DNA of 13,196 bases from assembly GCA_022843885.1 (NCBI GenBank), contig JALHMU010000020.1, positions 861-14,056 of the forward strand. Reading direction: 5' to 3'. Source of the stretch: Candidatus Peribacteraceae bacterium. GTDB taxonomy: Bacteria > Patescibacteriota > Gracilibacteria > Peribacterales > Peribacteraceae. The notes beneath the pieces were generated by a model, which was given only the letters and a program-made list of their open reading frames with translations, made no database searches and was not told the origin of the DNA. Both the position numbers and the translations under genes were made by a program. The first letter of the stretch is position 1, and every line of letters begins with the position of its first letter. Shown piece by piece: positions 1-5,870 of this stretch.

Positions 1-883
1 AGAGTGCGATGAACACGAGCGATGCGATCGAGAGACACAATGTGATCTGTCCTGTGATCCACTGAGAAATTTTTCGGTGAATCATCTCGGACTTGTGATC
101 GGAGTAATCACGCAATTCACGTGGGAGCAAAATGCGGAAGTATTCGAAGATTTTTTCCTTCTCAAGCTGGATGAAGAATGCGAGTACCAGGACCAGTGTC
201 AGGTTGAAGAAAAAGCTGACCATTTGGCTCGTGAAGCCGACTGCAAATGTCAGAAGACTTCGAACCTGCATCTGTAGTTCTGTGCCGTACTGAGCCAAAA
301 AAGAGGCTTTGTCCTGAATGTCCAAGTTGCGGAGGAGTTCCTGTGTGAAGGTTGTCAGACCGACGTTGTAGTTTGCCGGCAAGAATGGAACGGAAATTTC
401 TGGATTGGCCAAAAATTCTCCGGCGCGATCATTGATCAAAATCGCAAGGTTGCGGAGCTGTGATGCGATGATTGGAATGAGTGAGGCAAGCAGGAATACC
501 GCAAGTGACATGAAGATGAGATACGTGAGAATGACCGTAATGCCGCGAGGCACCCCCCATCCTTCAAAGAAACGAACGGCTGGATCGACGATGATCGCGA
601 GGAAGACAGCGAGAAGGAGAAGAATCAGTTTGTCGCGCAGAATGAAAATGAGATACGCACCGATCAACAACGACAAAATCGTGAGGGTTGCTTTCGCGAC
701 GCTGCCCGCAGAAATATTGACCGTCACTTCATCTTCTTTCTTGATTTTTGGGAGTGGCACGACACCGTCCTCATCCGCATGATGAATGCGAGATTTGGCT
801 TTCACCCACAGGTTTTGGGCTTTGCTCCCGATCAATTTCATCGATGTAAATGCCGGAGCTTTCTGTTTTTTCTTGGGAGCCAT
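1..883 (-). CDS. AI-2E family transporter (UPF0118), partial, C-terminus beyond window
   Basis: This is a polytopic inner-membrane protein of the AI-2E/UPF0118 family. Members include proposed autoinducer-2 exporters, PurR-regulated permease-like proteins and Na+/H+ antiporters, so the substrate cannot be named. I translated the minus strand from the ATG at 881-883; 294 codons are open to the window edge with no stop. Hydrophobic segments follow at about residues 63-80, 84-100, 113-138, then a soluble region, then helices from about 205. The family-like stretch GVPRGITVILTY lies near residues 109-120, and WITGQITL, matching the conserved GQ region, is near the end of the visible part. The N-terminus carries a Lys-rich cytosolic extension of about 60 residues (MAPKKKQK...), longer than usual for the family. 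The start lies two bases after the stop of the upstream pilin-like gene, so the two are probably co-transcribed. No Shine-Dalgarno sequence is evident before this ATG. Confidence 0.85.
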   Translation of the reverse strand, partial: MAPKKKQKAPAFTSMKLIGSKAQNLWVKAKSRIHHADEDGVVPLPKIKKEDEVTVNISAGSVAKATLTILSLLIGAYLIFILRDKLILLLLAVFLAIIVDPAVRFFEGWGVPRGITVILTYLIFMSLAVFLLASLIPIIASQLRNLAILINDRAGEFLANPEISVPFLPANYNVGLTTFTQELLRNLDIQDKASFLAQYGTELQMQVRSLLTFAVGFTSQMVSFFFNLTLVLVLAFFIQLEKEKIFEYFRILLPRELRDYSDHKSEMIHRKISQWITGQITLCLSIASLVFIAL

Positions 884-885
884 AG

Positions 886-1221
886 TTATGAGGAGAGAAT
901 AACGATTGTAATATCGATGATCAGATATGCGAGGAGCGCTACTGCCGACCCAAGGAGTGCATTGATGATTCCTTTCTTTGCGGCTTCGTTACTTCCTTCA
1001 CCGAAGACCGGACCGAGCATGTAGCGATATCCGTTGATCAAAATCATGATCAGACAGATTGTGAGCGTGAATCCAACCGTGAGTCGTGCGAGGTATTGAA
1101 TGTAATTTGGGAAGCAATCCCACGTCATGTTGCCCTGTGCGAAGTCACAACCTTCGACCGTTCCGTCCGGAGGGACGATGGTCGATTGTGCATACGCTTT
1201 CGTGAGGAGCCATGTGAGCAT
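886..1221 (-). CDS. T4SS pilin-like small membrane protein (two-Cys, CPR type)
   Basis: This 111-residue protein has a short hydrophobic N-terminus ending in AYA|Q, a short exported stretch with two cysteines (C25 and C36), and two long hydrophobic helices at about residues 45-65 and 86-108. They are separated by a small polar loop (FGEGSNEAAKKG). This layout matches the TrbC/VirB2-like T4SS_pilin proteins common in candidate phyla radiation genomes, which are thought to be surface pilus or conjugation subunits. No other secretion gene is visible, so the role is inferred. The start is constrained: an in-frame TAG lies at 1228-1230, nine bases upstream of the ATG, which leaves an unusually short signal peptide of about 11 residues. 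The stop sits two bases before the AI-2E gene. The dusB-like gene diverges upstream. Confidence 0.65.
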   Translation of the reverse strand: MLTWLLTKAYAQSTIVPPDGTVEGCDFAQGNMTWDCFPNYIQYLARLTVGFTLTICLIMILINGYRYMLGPVFGEGSNEAAKKGIINALLGSAVALLAYLIIDITIVILSS

Positions 1222-1330
1222 CGTGTTCTATCTTGGCTGAAAGTCCGGTTTTCCGCATGTGGCGGACATCAATCTCTGTCGCACGTCCGTCAAAATCATT
1301 GTCCGGTATGTTTTTATGTGCGGATTTCTG

Positions 1331-1336
1331 TACAAT
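1331..1336 (+). promoter_or_regulatory. Start-proximal -10-like box for the Dus gene
   Basis: TACAAT matches the bacterial -10 consensus at five of six positions and ends 8 bases before the ATG at 1345. No Shine-Dalgarno sequence lies between. Transcription from this box would begin at or within a few bases of the start codon, giving a leaderless mRNA. No convincing -35 hexamer lies 16-18 bases upstream (a TTGTCC at 1299-1304 is too far). Confidence 0.5.
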
Positions 1337-1344
1337 ATTCCGGC

Positions 1345-2307
1345 ATGCAATTCTCGTGGAAAGATACGGCAAAACCGATCGTCGCACTTGCACCGATGGC
1401 AGGTGTCACTGATGCGTCCTATCGTCAGTTCATCAAACTCCTTTCTCCGGAGACGATCGTCTATACCGAATTCTTGAGCACCGACGCGATTCACTTCGGT
1501 GCGAAGAAAACACTTAAGATGATGTCGTTCGATCCGGAGCTCGAACATCCGTTCATTGTGCAGGTCTTTGGAGCTGAACCGGAACACTTCCTCACAGCAT
1601 GCAAAGTGATCGAACAAGCTGGTGCTGCAGGCATCGATATCAACATGGGTTGTCCGGCTGCGCGCGTCGTGTCTTCGTGTCACGGTTCTGCACTCATTCG
1701 TGAGCCGAAGCTGGCGCAGGACATCGTTGCTGCAGCGAAGAAAGCTGTGAAGATCCCGGTGAGCGTCAAAACGCGCTTGGGCTGGGACAGAGTCGATACG
1801 CTGATCAACTTCTGCAAAGGACTGGAAGAAGCTGGCGCAGATGCGCTCTCCATTCACGGCCGCAGATACTGTGACAAGTTCACGGGCAAAGCAGACTGGA
1901 CGCCGATCTATGAACTCAAGAAAGAAGTGAATATTCCCGTCATCGGCAACGGGGACATCATGAGTGCACAGGATGCAGTGGATCGCATTGGAAATTTGGA
2001 TGGAGTGATGGTCGGACGTGGAACATTCGGCAATCCATGGTTGATGCCGGACATCGTGCATGCACTTCGCAACAAAAATATTCTTTCCACTGTTTCCACG
2101 ATGACGTTCGCCGATAAAGTGCCGCAGATTTTGCAGCATTGTGAGTTGGCGGTCCGCATCAAAGGTGAAGAACGCGCGATGCTGGAAATGCGCCGACACT
2201 TCAGTAGCTATGTGAAAGGCTTCGACGGCGCGAAAGAATTACGCGTGAAGCTTTTGACGGTCACGAAGCTTGAAGATGCCGCAAAACTGCTTTCCACAGT
2301 GTCTTAA
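1345..2307 (+). CDS. dusB: tRNA-dihydrouridine synthase (DusB-like)
   Basis: This flavoenzyme reduces uridine to dihydrouridine in the D-loop of tRNA, using FMN and NADPH in the cytoplasm. The 320-residue length is normal for the family. Visible signatures are APMAGVTD at residues 16-23, NMGCPA at 100-105 with the putative catalytic Cys103, VKTRLGW at 141-147, IHGR at 170-173, GNGDI at 201-205, GRGTFGNPW at 224-232, and the basic MRRHFSSYVKG near 282-292. The open frame extends upstream to 1096, but homology starts only at the ATG at 1345, and a -10-like box just before that ATG supports it. One small oddity: the loop after the catalytic Cys reads VVSSCHGSAL, where a Gly is more usual at the Cys position. 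The DusB rather than DusA/C label rests on overall resemblance. The gene diverges from the pilin-like gene. Confidence 0.9.
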   Translation: MQFSWKDTAKPIVALAPMAGVTDASYRQFIKLLSPETIVYTEFLSTDAIHFGAKKTLKMMSFDPELEHPFIVQVFGAEPEHFLTACKVIEQAGAAGIDINMGCPAARVVSSCHGSALIREPKLAQDIVAAAKKAVKIPVSVKTRLGWDRVDTLINFCKGLEEAGADALSIHGRRYCDKFTGKADWTPIYELKKEVNIPVIGNGDIMSAQDAVDRIGNLDGVMVGRGTFGNPWLMPDIVHALRNKNILSTVSTMTFADKVPQILQHCELAVRIKGEERAMLEMRRHFSSYVKGFDGAKELRVKLLTVTKLEDAAKLLSTVS

Positions 2308-2332
2308 CGTCATTGCAGTGTCCTTTTATGAG

Positions 2333-2345
2333 GACTATCATAGTC
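2333..2345. promoter_or_regulatory. 13-base palindrome, candidate operator
   Basis: GACTAT-C-ATAGTC is a perfect inverted repeat with a one-base centre. It lies 61 bases before the start of the secreted-protein gene at 2407 and 25 bases after the Dus stop codon. It has no T-tract and is too tight to form an RNA hairpin, so a dimeric DNA-binding site is more likely than a terminator. This is inference from symmetry alone. Confidence 0.3.
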
Positions 2346-2406
2346 GACCTTTGAGAATGTTTTTCAAGGGAGTGTTCACTCACATCGTCGTTATGGAGTA
2401 CGAGTC

Positions 2407-2889
2407 ATGAAAAAGAATTCGCGAAGAGAGGCGTTCGTTGCTTTCCTGTTCGTTGGCACACTTGCCGTGTTGTGTTTCGGAATCGCAACCGGCTCGATCA
2501 TGCCCAAGAGTTGCATGGCTGCGACGCCCGATGATCTCTTCAAGGACAAGTACAAGGGCGCGGAAGTTCAGGTTTTTGATCACAAGGTTCCGAAGTTCAA
2601 GATCAAGCTGAATTGGGAGGGAACGGAGTACACAACCTACACGTTTTCCGGCGCAACCGAGGAAGAGGTGAAGGAAGTTTTCAAGATTCTCGGCCGGACC
2701 GTGTCCGGCTTTGAAGAAGGCCAGGACTTTGGCGGTAAGTACAAAACCGTCAAGATCCCCGGATCCATGGAGTTTTACTCGATTGCTGTTTATTACGACG
2801 GTTCGGTACGGTACGAGTACGCCGGCGAAGGTCGCAAAGTTTCGATCAATCAGCTCGAGAAGATCTTCGATCACTTCCTCAATAAGTGA
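2407..2889 (+). CDS. Secreted protein of unknown function
   Basis: I do not recognise this 160-residue protein. It begins with a clear export signal: basic residues MKKNSRR, a hydrophobic core at about 9-29, and a likely type I cleavage after CMA or CMAA near residue 38-39. The mature part of about 120 residues is charged and aromatic-rich (several Tyr), with alternating segments that suggest a beta-rich fold (for example KFKIKLNW, TTYTF, AVYYDGSVRYEY) and two probable helices (EEEVKEVFKIL; INQLEKIFDHFL). Unlike most genes here it has a usable Shine-Dalgarno sequence, GGAG at 2395-2398, eight bases before the ATG. A 13-base palindrome lies upstream and a strong terminator directly downstream, so it looks like a single-gene unit. 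It could also be a periplasmic protein or be tethered by an uncleaved signal. Confidence 0.75.
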   Translation: MKKNSRREAFVAFLFVGTLAVLCFGIATGSIMPKSCMAATPDDLFKDKYKGAEVQVFDHKVPKFKIKLNWEGTEYTTYTFSGATEEEVKEVFKILGRTVSGFEEGQDFGGKYKTVKIPGSMEFYSIAVYYDGSVRYEYAGEGRKVSINQLEKIFDHFLNK

Positions 2890-2907
2890 CTCCATCTGCG
2901 ATGCGAG

Positions 2908-2933
2908 CCCCTGCAAGGATGCAGGGGTTTTTT
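2908..2933 (+). terminator. Rho-independent terminator after the secreted-protein gene
   Basis: A perfect 8-base stem (CCCCTGCA / TGCAGGGG) closes a 4-base AGGA loop and is followed by six T residues. It lies 18 bases after the TGA of the secreted-protein gene. The T-tract runs into the stop codon (2932-2934) of the convergent ArsR-like gene. The opposite strand lacks a T-tract after the hairpin, so the terminator acts on the plus strand only. Confidence 0.92.
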
Positions 2934-3267
2934 ATTGTTTGGATAGTTGCTCTGCTTGTGCACGAATAAATTCAGCGACCATTGCGCCTTTTTTTGTGAG
3001 CATATTTCGATGTAAGCGTTTATTCTCAAGTACTTTTTCCATCATCACCAGACCTTCATCGCGAAAAATTTTCAATTGTTGACTCACAAGCGATTGGCTT
3101 TCATCTACAGATTTTACTACTTGGCCGACTGTTTTTGATCCTTCAGAAAGAACGAGAAGTATTTTTATGCGAGTTTTACTGTTTAAAAGAGAAAGAATAT
3201 TCGCTAATTCCGAAATCCCGAGGACCTCCTCAGATTGGGAAGCCTCGGGATCGAATGATTCAGTCAT
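2932..3267 (-). CDS. ArsR-like winged-helix transcriptional regulator
   Basis: This is a 111-residue DNA-binding protein of the ArsR/HTH_5 type. After an acidic N-terminus, residues 20-95 form the winged helix: LANILSLLNSKTRIKILLVL (helices 1-2), TVGQVV, the recognition helix SQSLVSQQLKIFRDEGLV at about 57-74, then the wing EKVLENKRLHRNMLTKKG. It has no cysteine and no ELCVCDL metal motif, so a metal sensor of the classical kind is unlikely. The start lies two bases after the rplA stop codon, so it is probably translated from the same mRNA as L1. Its base composition is distinct: I counted about 37% G+C at 3001-3060 and at 3121-3180, against 53% at 3481-3540 inside rplA. This hints at a separate history. 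The target is unknown. Confidence 0.82.
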   Translation of the reverse strand: MTESFDPEASQSEEVLGISELANILSLLNSKTRIKILLVLSEGSKTVGQVVKSVDESQSLVSQQLKIFRDEGLVMMEKVLENKRLHRNMLTKKGAMVAEFIRAQAEQLSKQ

Positions 3268-3269
3268 TG

Positions 3270-3965
3270 TTAGACAGTTACTTTGATGCCCGGACCCATG
3301 GTCGGGTTGATGCTGACGGAGAGCATGTACACGCCCTTAATTCCGGATGGCTTAGCATCCTTGATGGCTTGCATAAGCGCTTCCAAGTTCTGTGTGAGCT
3401 TGTCAGCTCCGAAGGATACTTTTCCGAATGTTGTGTGGATGATGCCCTGCTTGTCCATCTTGAATTCGATGCGACCCTTCTTAAGTTCACCGATGATCTT
3501 GCCCGGCTTATCGGACACCGTACCCGACTTTGGGTTTGGCATCAGACCTTTTGGACCAAGAACTTTTGCGAGCTTACCGAGGTTCTTCATCATCATCGGA
3601 ACGGCCACGGCGATATCGAAATCCATCATGCCGCCTTCGATTTCTTTGATGAGTGCGTCACCACCGACGTGCTCAGCACCGGCGTCTTTTGCTTCCTTTT
3701 CAAATTCTTCCGTGACGAATGCAGCGATGCGGACGTTCTTGCCCGTACCGTTTGGCAAGGAGACCGTGCCGCGGACCATCTGGTCAGCCTGCGTTGTATC
3801 AGCTGCAATGCGGATGTGAATCTCTGCAGTTGCATCGAACTTCGTTGCTGCGACGCTCGTCAAAAGCTTCACTGCTTCTGGCAATGCGTAGCTCTTTTCT
3901 GTAATAAGTGCGCGCTTCTCGCGATATTTTTTGCCGCCTTTAGCGACTTCAGCCGTTTTGGCCAT
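3270..3965 (-). CDS. rplA: 50S ribosomal protein L1
   Basis: L1 binds 23S rRNA at the L1 stalk and helps release deacylated tRNA from the E site; in many bacteria it also represses its own mRNA. The 231-residue length is normal. Signatures are the N-terminal GKKYREKR (11-18), domain II from about 70 to 155, the diagnostic LGPKGLMPNPKSGTV at 136-150, KGRIEFKMDKQGIIH at 163-177, and the C-terminal INPTMGPGIKV. The ATG at 3963-3965 has no Shine-Dalgarno sequence. The leader holds two inverted repeats that could be control elements. L11, normally the immediate upstream neighbour, is instead separated by a membrane-protein gene, and an ArsR-like gene follows two bases after the stop. Confidence 0.97.
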   Translation of the reverse strand: MAKTAEVAKGGKKYREKRALITEKSYALPEAVKLLTSVAATKFDATAEIHIRIAADTTQADQMVRGTVSLPNGTGKNVRIAAFVTEEFEKEAKDAGAEHVGGDALIKEIEGGMMDFDIAVAVPMMMKNLGKLAKVLGPKGLMPNPKSGTVSDKPGKIIGELKKGRIEFKMDKQGIIHTTFGKVSFGADKLTQNLEALMQAIKDAKPSGIKGVYMLSVSINPTMGPGIKVTV

Positions 3966-3980
3966 AAGAGATTGGGGAAC

Positions 3981-4012
3981 GTGATAGAATCACTCGCTCG
4001 GGAAAAGCCCGA
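3981..4012 (-). promoter_or_regulatory. Paired inverted repeats in the rplA leader
   Basis: Two inverted repeats sit between the five-helix membrane-protein gene and rplA. The first, at 3981-3993, is GTGAT-3-ATCAC and ends 15 bases before the rplA ATG. The second, at 3998-4012, reads TCGGG-CTTTT-CCCGA on the minus strand. Neither is followed by a T-tract. They could be mRNA hairpins for L1 feedback control, or a DNA operator for the ArsR-like protein encoded downstream. Both readings are inference. Confidence 0.35.
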
Positions 4013-4054
4013 ACTGGAAACCTAGTTTGCCCGCTCCAAATGGCTTACGCAAGC

Positions 4055-4636
4055 TTATTTTTTGCGTTTTGGCTTCAAAATCGTCGCAATAAATGTGTGC
4101 TTAGATGCGACTGCAGCAGTTGTCAGCTGCGAGAACACCAAGGTTGTCAGGATACCGATGATCAGAATGCTGACTGGCACTTCCCAATCAATCACGTAAC
4201 GATAGCGAAGCAGATGCACTCCGATGCAGAGTCCGGAGAAGGTCATCATGATGAATCCGAGAGTTTGGAATCCAAACAGGAAGATCGTTTTGATCACGAG
4301 TGATGCGGCGGGATCAAGCATCATTGCCAGTTTGTGGAATGTCAGAACAATCAATGCGCCGACGGCGAATGTGAGGAGAACACCGAAATGCGGTTCGATC
4401 GGAAAGAGTGATCCTGTGAGGAGATGTAGGAGAATCGTGAACAATGAGAGTCCGATCAGTGACAGCCCAAACGCTTTCATTAGATAGTAATATGCCGCCT
4501 GACCGACTTGGAGCGGTTTATTGCTGGAGATCAGCGCTGGAATCATGATGAGTGCGAGCAATGCCGTGATCGCGAGGAGGACTTTGAAAAGCGATACGGT
4601 TTCGACAATGCCGAGCGGAAAGAGTGTTTCTGTCAT
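4055..4636 (-). CDS. Five-helix integral membrane protein, unknown function
   Basis: I do not recognise this 193-residue protein. Hydrophobic segments lie at about residues 15-36, 47-71, 84-103, 112-141 and 148-172, with a short basic C-terminal tail (ILKPKRKK). No cysteine pair, catalytic motif or nucleotide-binding motif is visible; His residues (H71, H83, H101, H137) fall in or near the helices. The gene lies between rplK and rplA, 87 bases after the rplK stop and 89 bases before the rplA start. These gaps are long enough for separate promoters. The ATG at 4634-4636 has no clear Shine-Dalgarno sequence; AACTAT ends 10 bases upstream and could be a weak -10 box. Its place between two ribosomal genes suggests insertion into an old operon. 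Confidence 0.7.
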   Translation of the reverse strand: MTETLFPLGIVETVSLFKVLLAITALLALIMIPALISSNKPLQVGQAAYYYLMKAFGLSLIGLSLFTILLHLLTGSLFPIEPHFGVLLTFAVGALIVLTFHKLAMMLDPAASLVIKTIFLFGFQTLGFIMMTFSGLCIGVHLLRYRYVIDWEVPVSILIIGILTTLVFSQLTTAAVASKHTFIATILKPKRKK

Positions 4637-4723
4637 GTGATGGGGGATAGTTAGAAAGAAGCGTACACCCGAGACACGACAAAATCACCTTGCGAGCAAA
4701 ATGAAGCTGTTATGAAAGGCGGA

Positions 4724-5149
4724 TTATCCTTCGACGACAACACCCATGTTTTTTGCAGTGCCTTCGACCTGGCGCATGGCGGATTCGATCTCCGTTGTAT
4801 TCAAGTCCGGCATCTTCTGTTTGGCGATGGCTTCAATGTCGCTGCGCTTGAGCGTACCGATCTTTTCCTTGTTTGGCGTTCCTGAACCCTTTTCCTTGCC
4901 GAGCTTCTGGAGGATCAAGTAGCTCGTTGGTGGCTGCTTCAAAATGAACGTGAACGAACGGTCTTCGTACAACGTGATTTCGACCGGAATCAGCTGACCC
5001 ATACGATCTTTCGTCTTATCATTGAACTTCGTGCAGAAGTCCTGGATGTTGATACCAGCCTGACCAAGCACTGGACCAAGCGGTGGAGCAGGGTTGGCCT
5101 GTCCGCCTTTGGCTTGTGCCTTGATGATTTTGAGTACTTTCTTTGCCAT
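4724..5149 (-). CDS. rplK: 50S ribosomal protein L11
   Basis: L11 forms the base of the ribosomal stalk with 23S rRNA at the GTPase-associated centre and takes part in factor binding and the stringent response. The 141-residue length is standard. The N-terminal domain shows IKAQAKGGQANPAPPLGPVLGQ followed by GINIQDFCTKFND; the C-terminal rRNA-binding domain includes PPTSYLILQKLGKEKGSGTPNK and the terminal GTAKNMGVVVEG. The ATG at 5147-5149 has no Shine-Dalgarno sequence but lies behind the best promoter in the window. Neither nusG nor secE precedes it; a serine-rich membrane protein on the same strand does, 59 bases away. Confidence 0.97.
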   Translation of the reverse strand: MAKKVLKIIKAQAKGGQANPAPPLGPVLGQAGINIQDFCTKFNDKTKDRMGQLIPVEITLYEDRSFTFILKQPPTSYLILQKLGKEKGSGTPNKEKIGTLKRSDIEAIAKQKMPDLNTTEIESAMRQVEGTAKNMGVVVEG

Positions 5150-5160
5150 AGAGCCCGGGT

Positions 5161-5189
5161 ACTTTACTGATACTCCAAGACTTGGTCAA
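5161..5189 (-). promoter_or_regulatory. Promoter of rplK
   Basis: On the minus strand, TTGACC (5184-5189) and TAAAGT (5161-5166) are separated by exactly 17 bases, a near-consensus sigma-70 layout. The -10 box ends 11 bases before the ATG, leaving a leader of only a few bases. An 11-base palindrome, CCAAG-A-CTTGG at 5175-5185, overlaps the spacer and the edge of the -35 box and could hold a regulator. Confidence 0.75.
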
Positions 5190-5208
5190 CAGCTTATTTA
5201 AGCCGATT

Positions 5209-5847
5209 TTACTGTGAAAGCTGCTCGATGAGATCGGCGATCATCTCATCCTTTCCCGCTGGAACGTGGAATTCGTACAAACGAGTCTTCACACGGATGA
5301 ACACAAAGCGTTCTTCGCCGATCGTCGGATCGATAAATGCAAGGACATCGCGTGGGATGCCATTTGGAGGTCGAACGGTTTCATCAATCAATTCTTGTAC
5401 TTGTCCGGAGAAACTCTGCGCCAATGTCTGCTTGAGGAGGGCGAAGATGGTTTTTACATCCGGCGTGTCGATCCAGGCCATGAACGCGGCGCGATCATCA
5501 TCCTTTAAGAGGGTCATTGTGCGGACTTCGGTATTCGTTGCCGATGCGGCCATCACACTTTGTTCATCGGTGTCAGATTGGACGTACCCATTTGCAGCGA
5601 GAATTTCTTCCACGCTTCGTCCTGCATTTTTCGGAACGCCTTTCGGAACGGGTTCGCGGCTCGATGAAGAATCATCCGTAGAAGAAACTTCGGATGCCGC
5701 AGAAGAGCTTTCTTCCGCTGCGCTCGACGATTGTTCATTGCCTGCTTCTGCACTGCGTGGTTTTTCCACGATCAGATAATCCGATAGACCGACACCTGCG
5801 AGAATCACTCCCAGAATCGCGCCAGTCATGAGCGTTATTTTGTTCAT
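5209..5847 (-). CDS. Membrane-anchored protein with serine-rich linker, unknown function
   Basis: I do not recognise this 212-residue protein. One hydrophobic segment at residues 5-23 serves as an uncleaved anchor or signal. A low-complexity Ser/Glu/Ala stretch at about 36-66 follows, then PVPKGVPKNAG and a globular domain of about 140 residues (78-212), probably outside the membrane. It contains EEILAANGYV, DDRAAFMAWIDTPDVKTIFALLKQTL, and an alternating region ERFVFIRVKTRLYEFHVPAGK near the end that looks like a beta hairpin. No catalytic motif or cysteine is visible. The start is 23 bases after the stop of the CoA synthetase on the same strand. TATGCT at 5857-5862 ends nine bases before the ATG and may be a separate -10 box. 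The rplK gene follows 59 bases downstream. Confidence 0.72.
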   Translation of the reverse strand: MNKITLMTGAILGVILAGVGLSDYLIVEKPRSAEAGNEQSSSAAEESSSAASEVSSTDDSSSSREPVPKGVPKNAGRSVEEILAANGYVQSDTDEQSVMAASATNTEVRTMTLLKDDDRAAFMAWIDTPDVKTIFALLKQTLAQSFSGQVQELIDETVRPPNGIPRDVLAFIDPTIGEERFVFIRVKTRLYEFHVPAGKDEMIADLIEQLSQ

Positions 5848-5870
5848 TCAATAAGAAGCATAGCAGCTCT

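Noticed and set aside
1228..2199. Long 323-codon minus-strand open frame opposite the Dus gene
   Set aside because: It is an antisense shadow of a clear Dus gene; its protein has an abnormal His/Arg/Cys-rich composition and no recognisable domain.
3135..4025. Long plus-strand open frame of 296 codons opposite rplA and the ArsR-like gene
   Set aside because: It runs antisense to two recognisable genes, is rich in Cys and His, and shows no protein family pattern.
5186..5208. Possible terminator hairpin (CGGCTT-AAAT-AAGCTG on the minus strand) after the serine-rich protein gene
   Set aside because: The stem has six pairs with one G-T and no T-tract follows; it runs straight into the rplK -35 box.
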